A stretch of DNA of 33,605 bases, taken from positions 1 through 33,605 of the forward strand of contig CAMVMG010000024.1 of NCBI GenBank assembly GCA_947168525.1, in the 5' to 3' direction. Source of the stretch: an uncultured Bacteroidales bacterium. Its GTDB lineage: Bacteria > Bacteroidota > Bacteroidia > Bacteroidales > UBA932. The translations under genes and the position numbers were made by a program. Below are positions 33,382 to 33,605 of the stretch, piece by piece. The stretch's first letter is position 1. Each line of letters starts with the position of its first letter. The notes below the pieces were generated by a model. The model made no database searches and was not told where the DNA came from. It was given only the letters and a program-made list of their open reading frames with translations.

Positions 33382-33605
33382 GTTCACCATGACGGCGGTG
33401 GTGGCGGGAGGAAAAGTTGCGGGACAGCGAGCGTGAAATGGAAGCGGTTGATTACAAGCGGTTTACAAGAATGCGTCTAGGCGATAATGACCAGGTAACT
33501 TTGCATAAGCAGTTGATAATCTGCAAGTTGCATTTTACGGGATTTCGGCAGTGACTTGTCCTGAAATAAGTTGACAAAAACTTATGTTTAATGTAAAACT
33601 TATTT
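33382..33605. other. Gene-free right edge with an inverted repeat at the very end
   Basis: No coding sequence is supported. Local direct repeats (gcggttgattacaa, gcggtttacaa) occur near 33443-33472. At the edge, aaataagtt (33564-33572) and aacttattt (33597-33605) are perfect complements, with a sharp rise in A+T after about 33555. This may be the start of another insertion sequence or the promoter region of a gene beyond the window. Confidence 0.4.

Noticed and set aside
33278..33385. CRISPR array
   Set aside because: Only two adjacent copies with no spacers between them and no cas gene nearby; it is a plain tandem duplication.

Overview
The window is chromosomal DNA from a G+C-rich member of the Bacteroidota, most likely a gut or rumen Bacteroidales. 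The evidence is a SusC/SusD pair, several lipoproteins with a Bacteroidota-type signal, ECF sigma factor/anti-sigma pairs, an IS30-type transposase, and several promoters of the Bacteroidota form TTTG-(19-20 nt)-TAnnTTTG. I cannot assign a genus from sequence alone; a Cryptobacteroides- or Alistipes-like lineage would fit the base composition.

Region 1 (1-3100) is an accessory scar. It contains the 3' end of an IS30-family transposase, a serpin gene whose 5' end is missing exactly at the insertion-sequence edge, two G+C-rich gene tails facing each other, a 31-codon remnant of a phage DUF1071 recombination gene, and an intact DinJ/YafQ-type toxin-antitoxin pair with a good promoter and terminator. 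Composition switches between A+T-rich and G+C-rich blocks at the joints.

Region 2 (3170-10750) is housekeeping. A minus-strand operon encodes a two-subunit transketolase, an ECF sigma factor whose start codon directly abuts the transketolase stop, a small single-pass membrane protein and a Spy/CpxP-like periplasmic protein. Divergent from it lie lepA (elongation factor 4), a MenA-type prenyltransferase and a histidine acid phosphatase lipoprotein. A short promoter-hairpin-terminator unit at about 10850-10975 looks like a small RNA gene.

Region 3 (10980-33210) is dominated by a polysaccharide utilization locus for arabinan or arabinose-rich pectin side chains: aldose 1-epimerase, secreted GH51, a membrane-spanning propeller/AraC regulator, an endo-arabinanase of GH43, a three-module putative surface glycan-binding lipoprotein, SusC, SusD, a lipoprotein GH43 endo-arabinanase, a second GH51, and a GH43_12-like lipoprotein in reverse orientation. 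The logic would be: surface endo-arabinanases cut the backbone, the binding lipoprotein and SusD capture oligosaccharides, SusC imports them, periplasmic GH51/GH43 enzymes release arabinose, GalM-like mutarotase interconverts anomers, and the periplasmic propeller of the regulator senses an oligosaccharide. Arabinose catabolism would end at xylulose 5-phosphate, a transketolase substrate; araBAD genes are not in the window. A second ECF sigma/anti-sigma-barrel pair and an unknown lipoprotein sit between the core locus and the last GH43.

The most interesting items are the regulator, which joins a periplasmic sensor to an AraC domain across the membrane with no kinase or receiver domain; the tandem-module binding protein; the transketolase-sigma factor coupling; the small RNA candidate; a REP-like hairpin between susD and the downstream GH43; and a 52-bp tandem repeat near the right edge.
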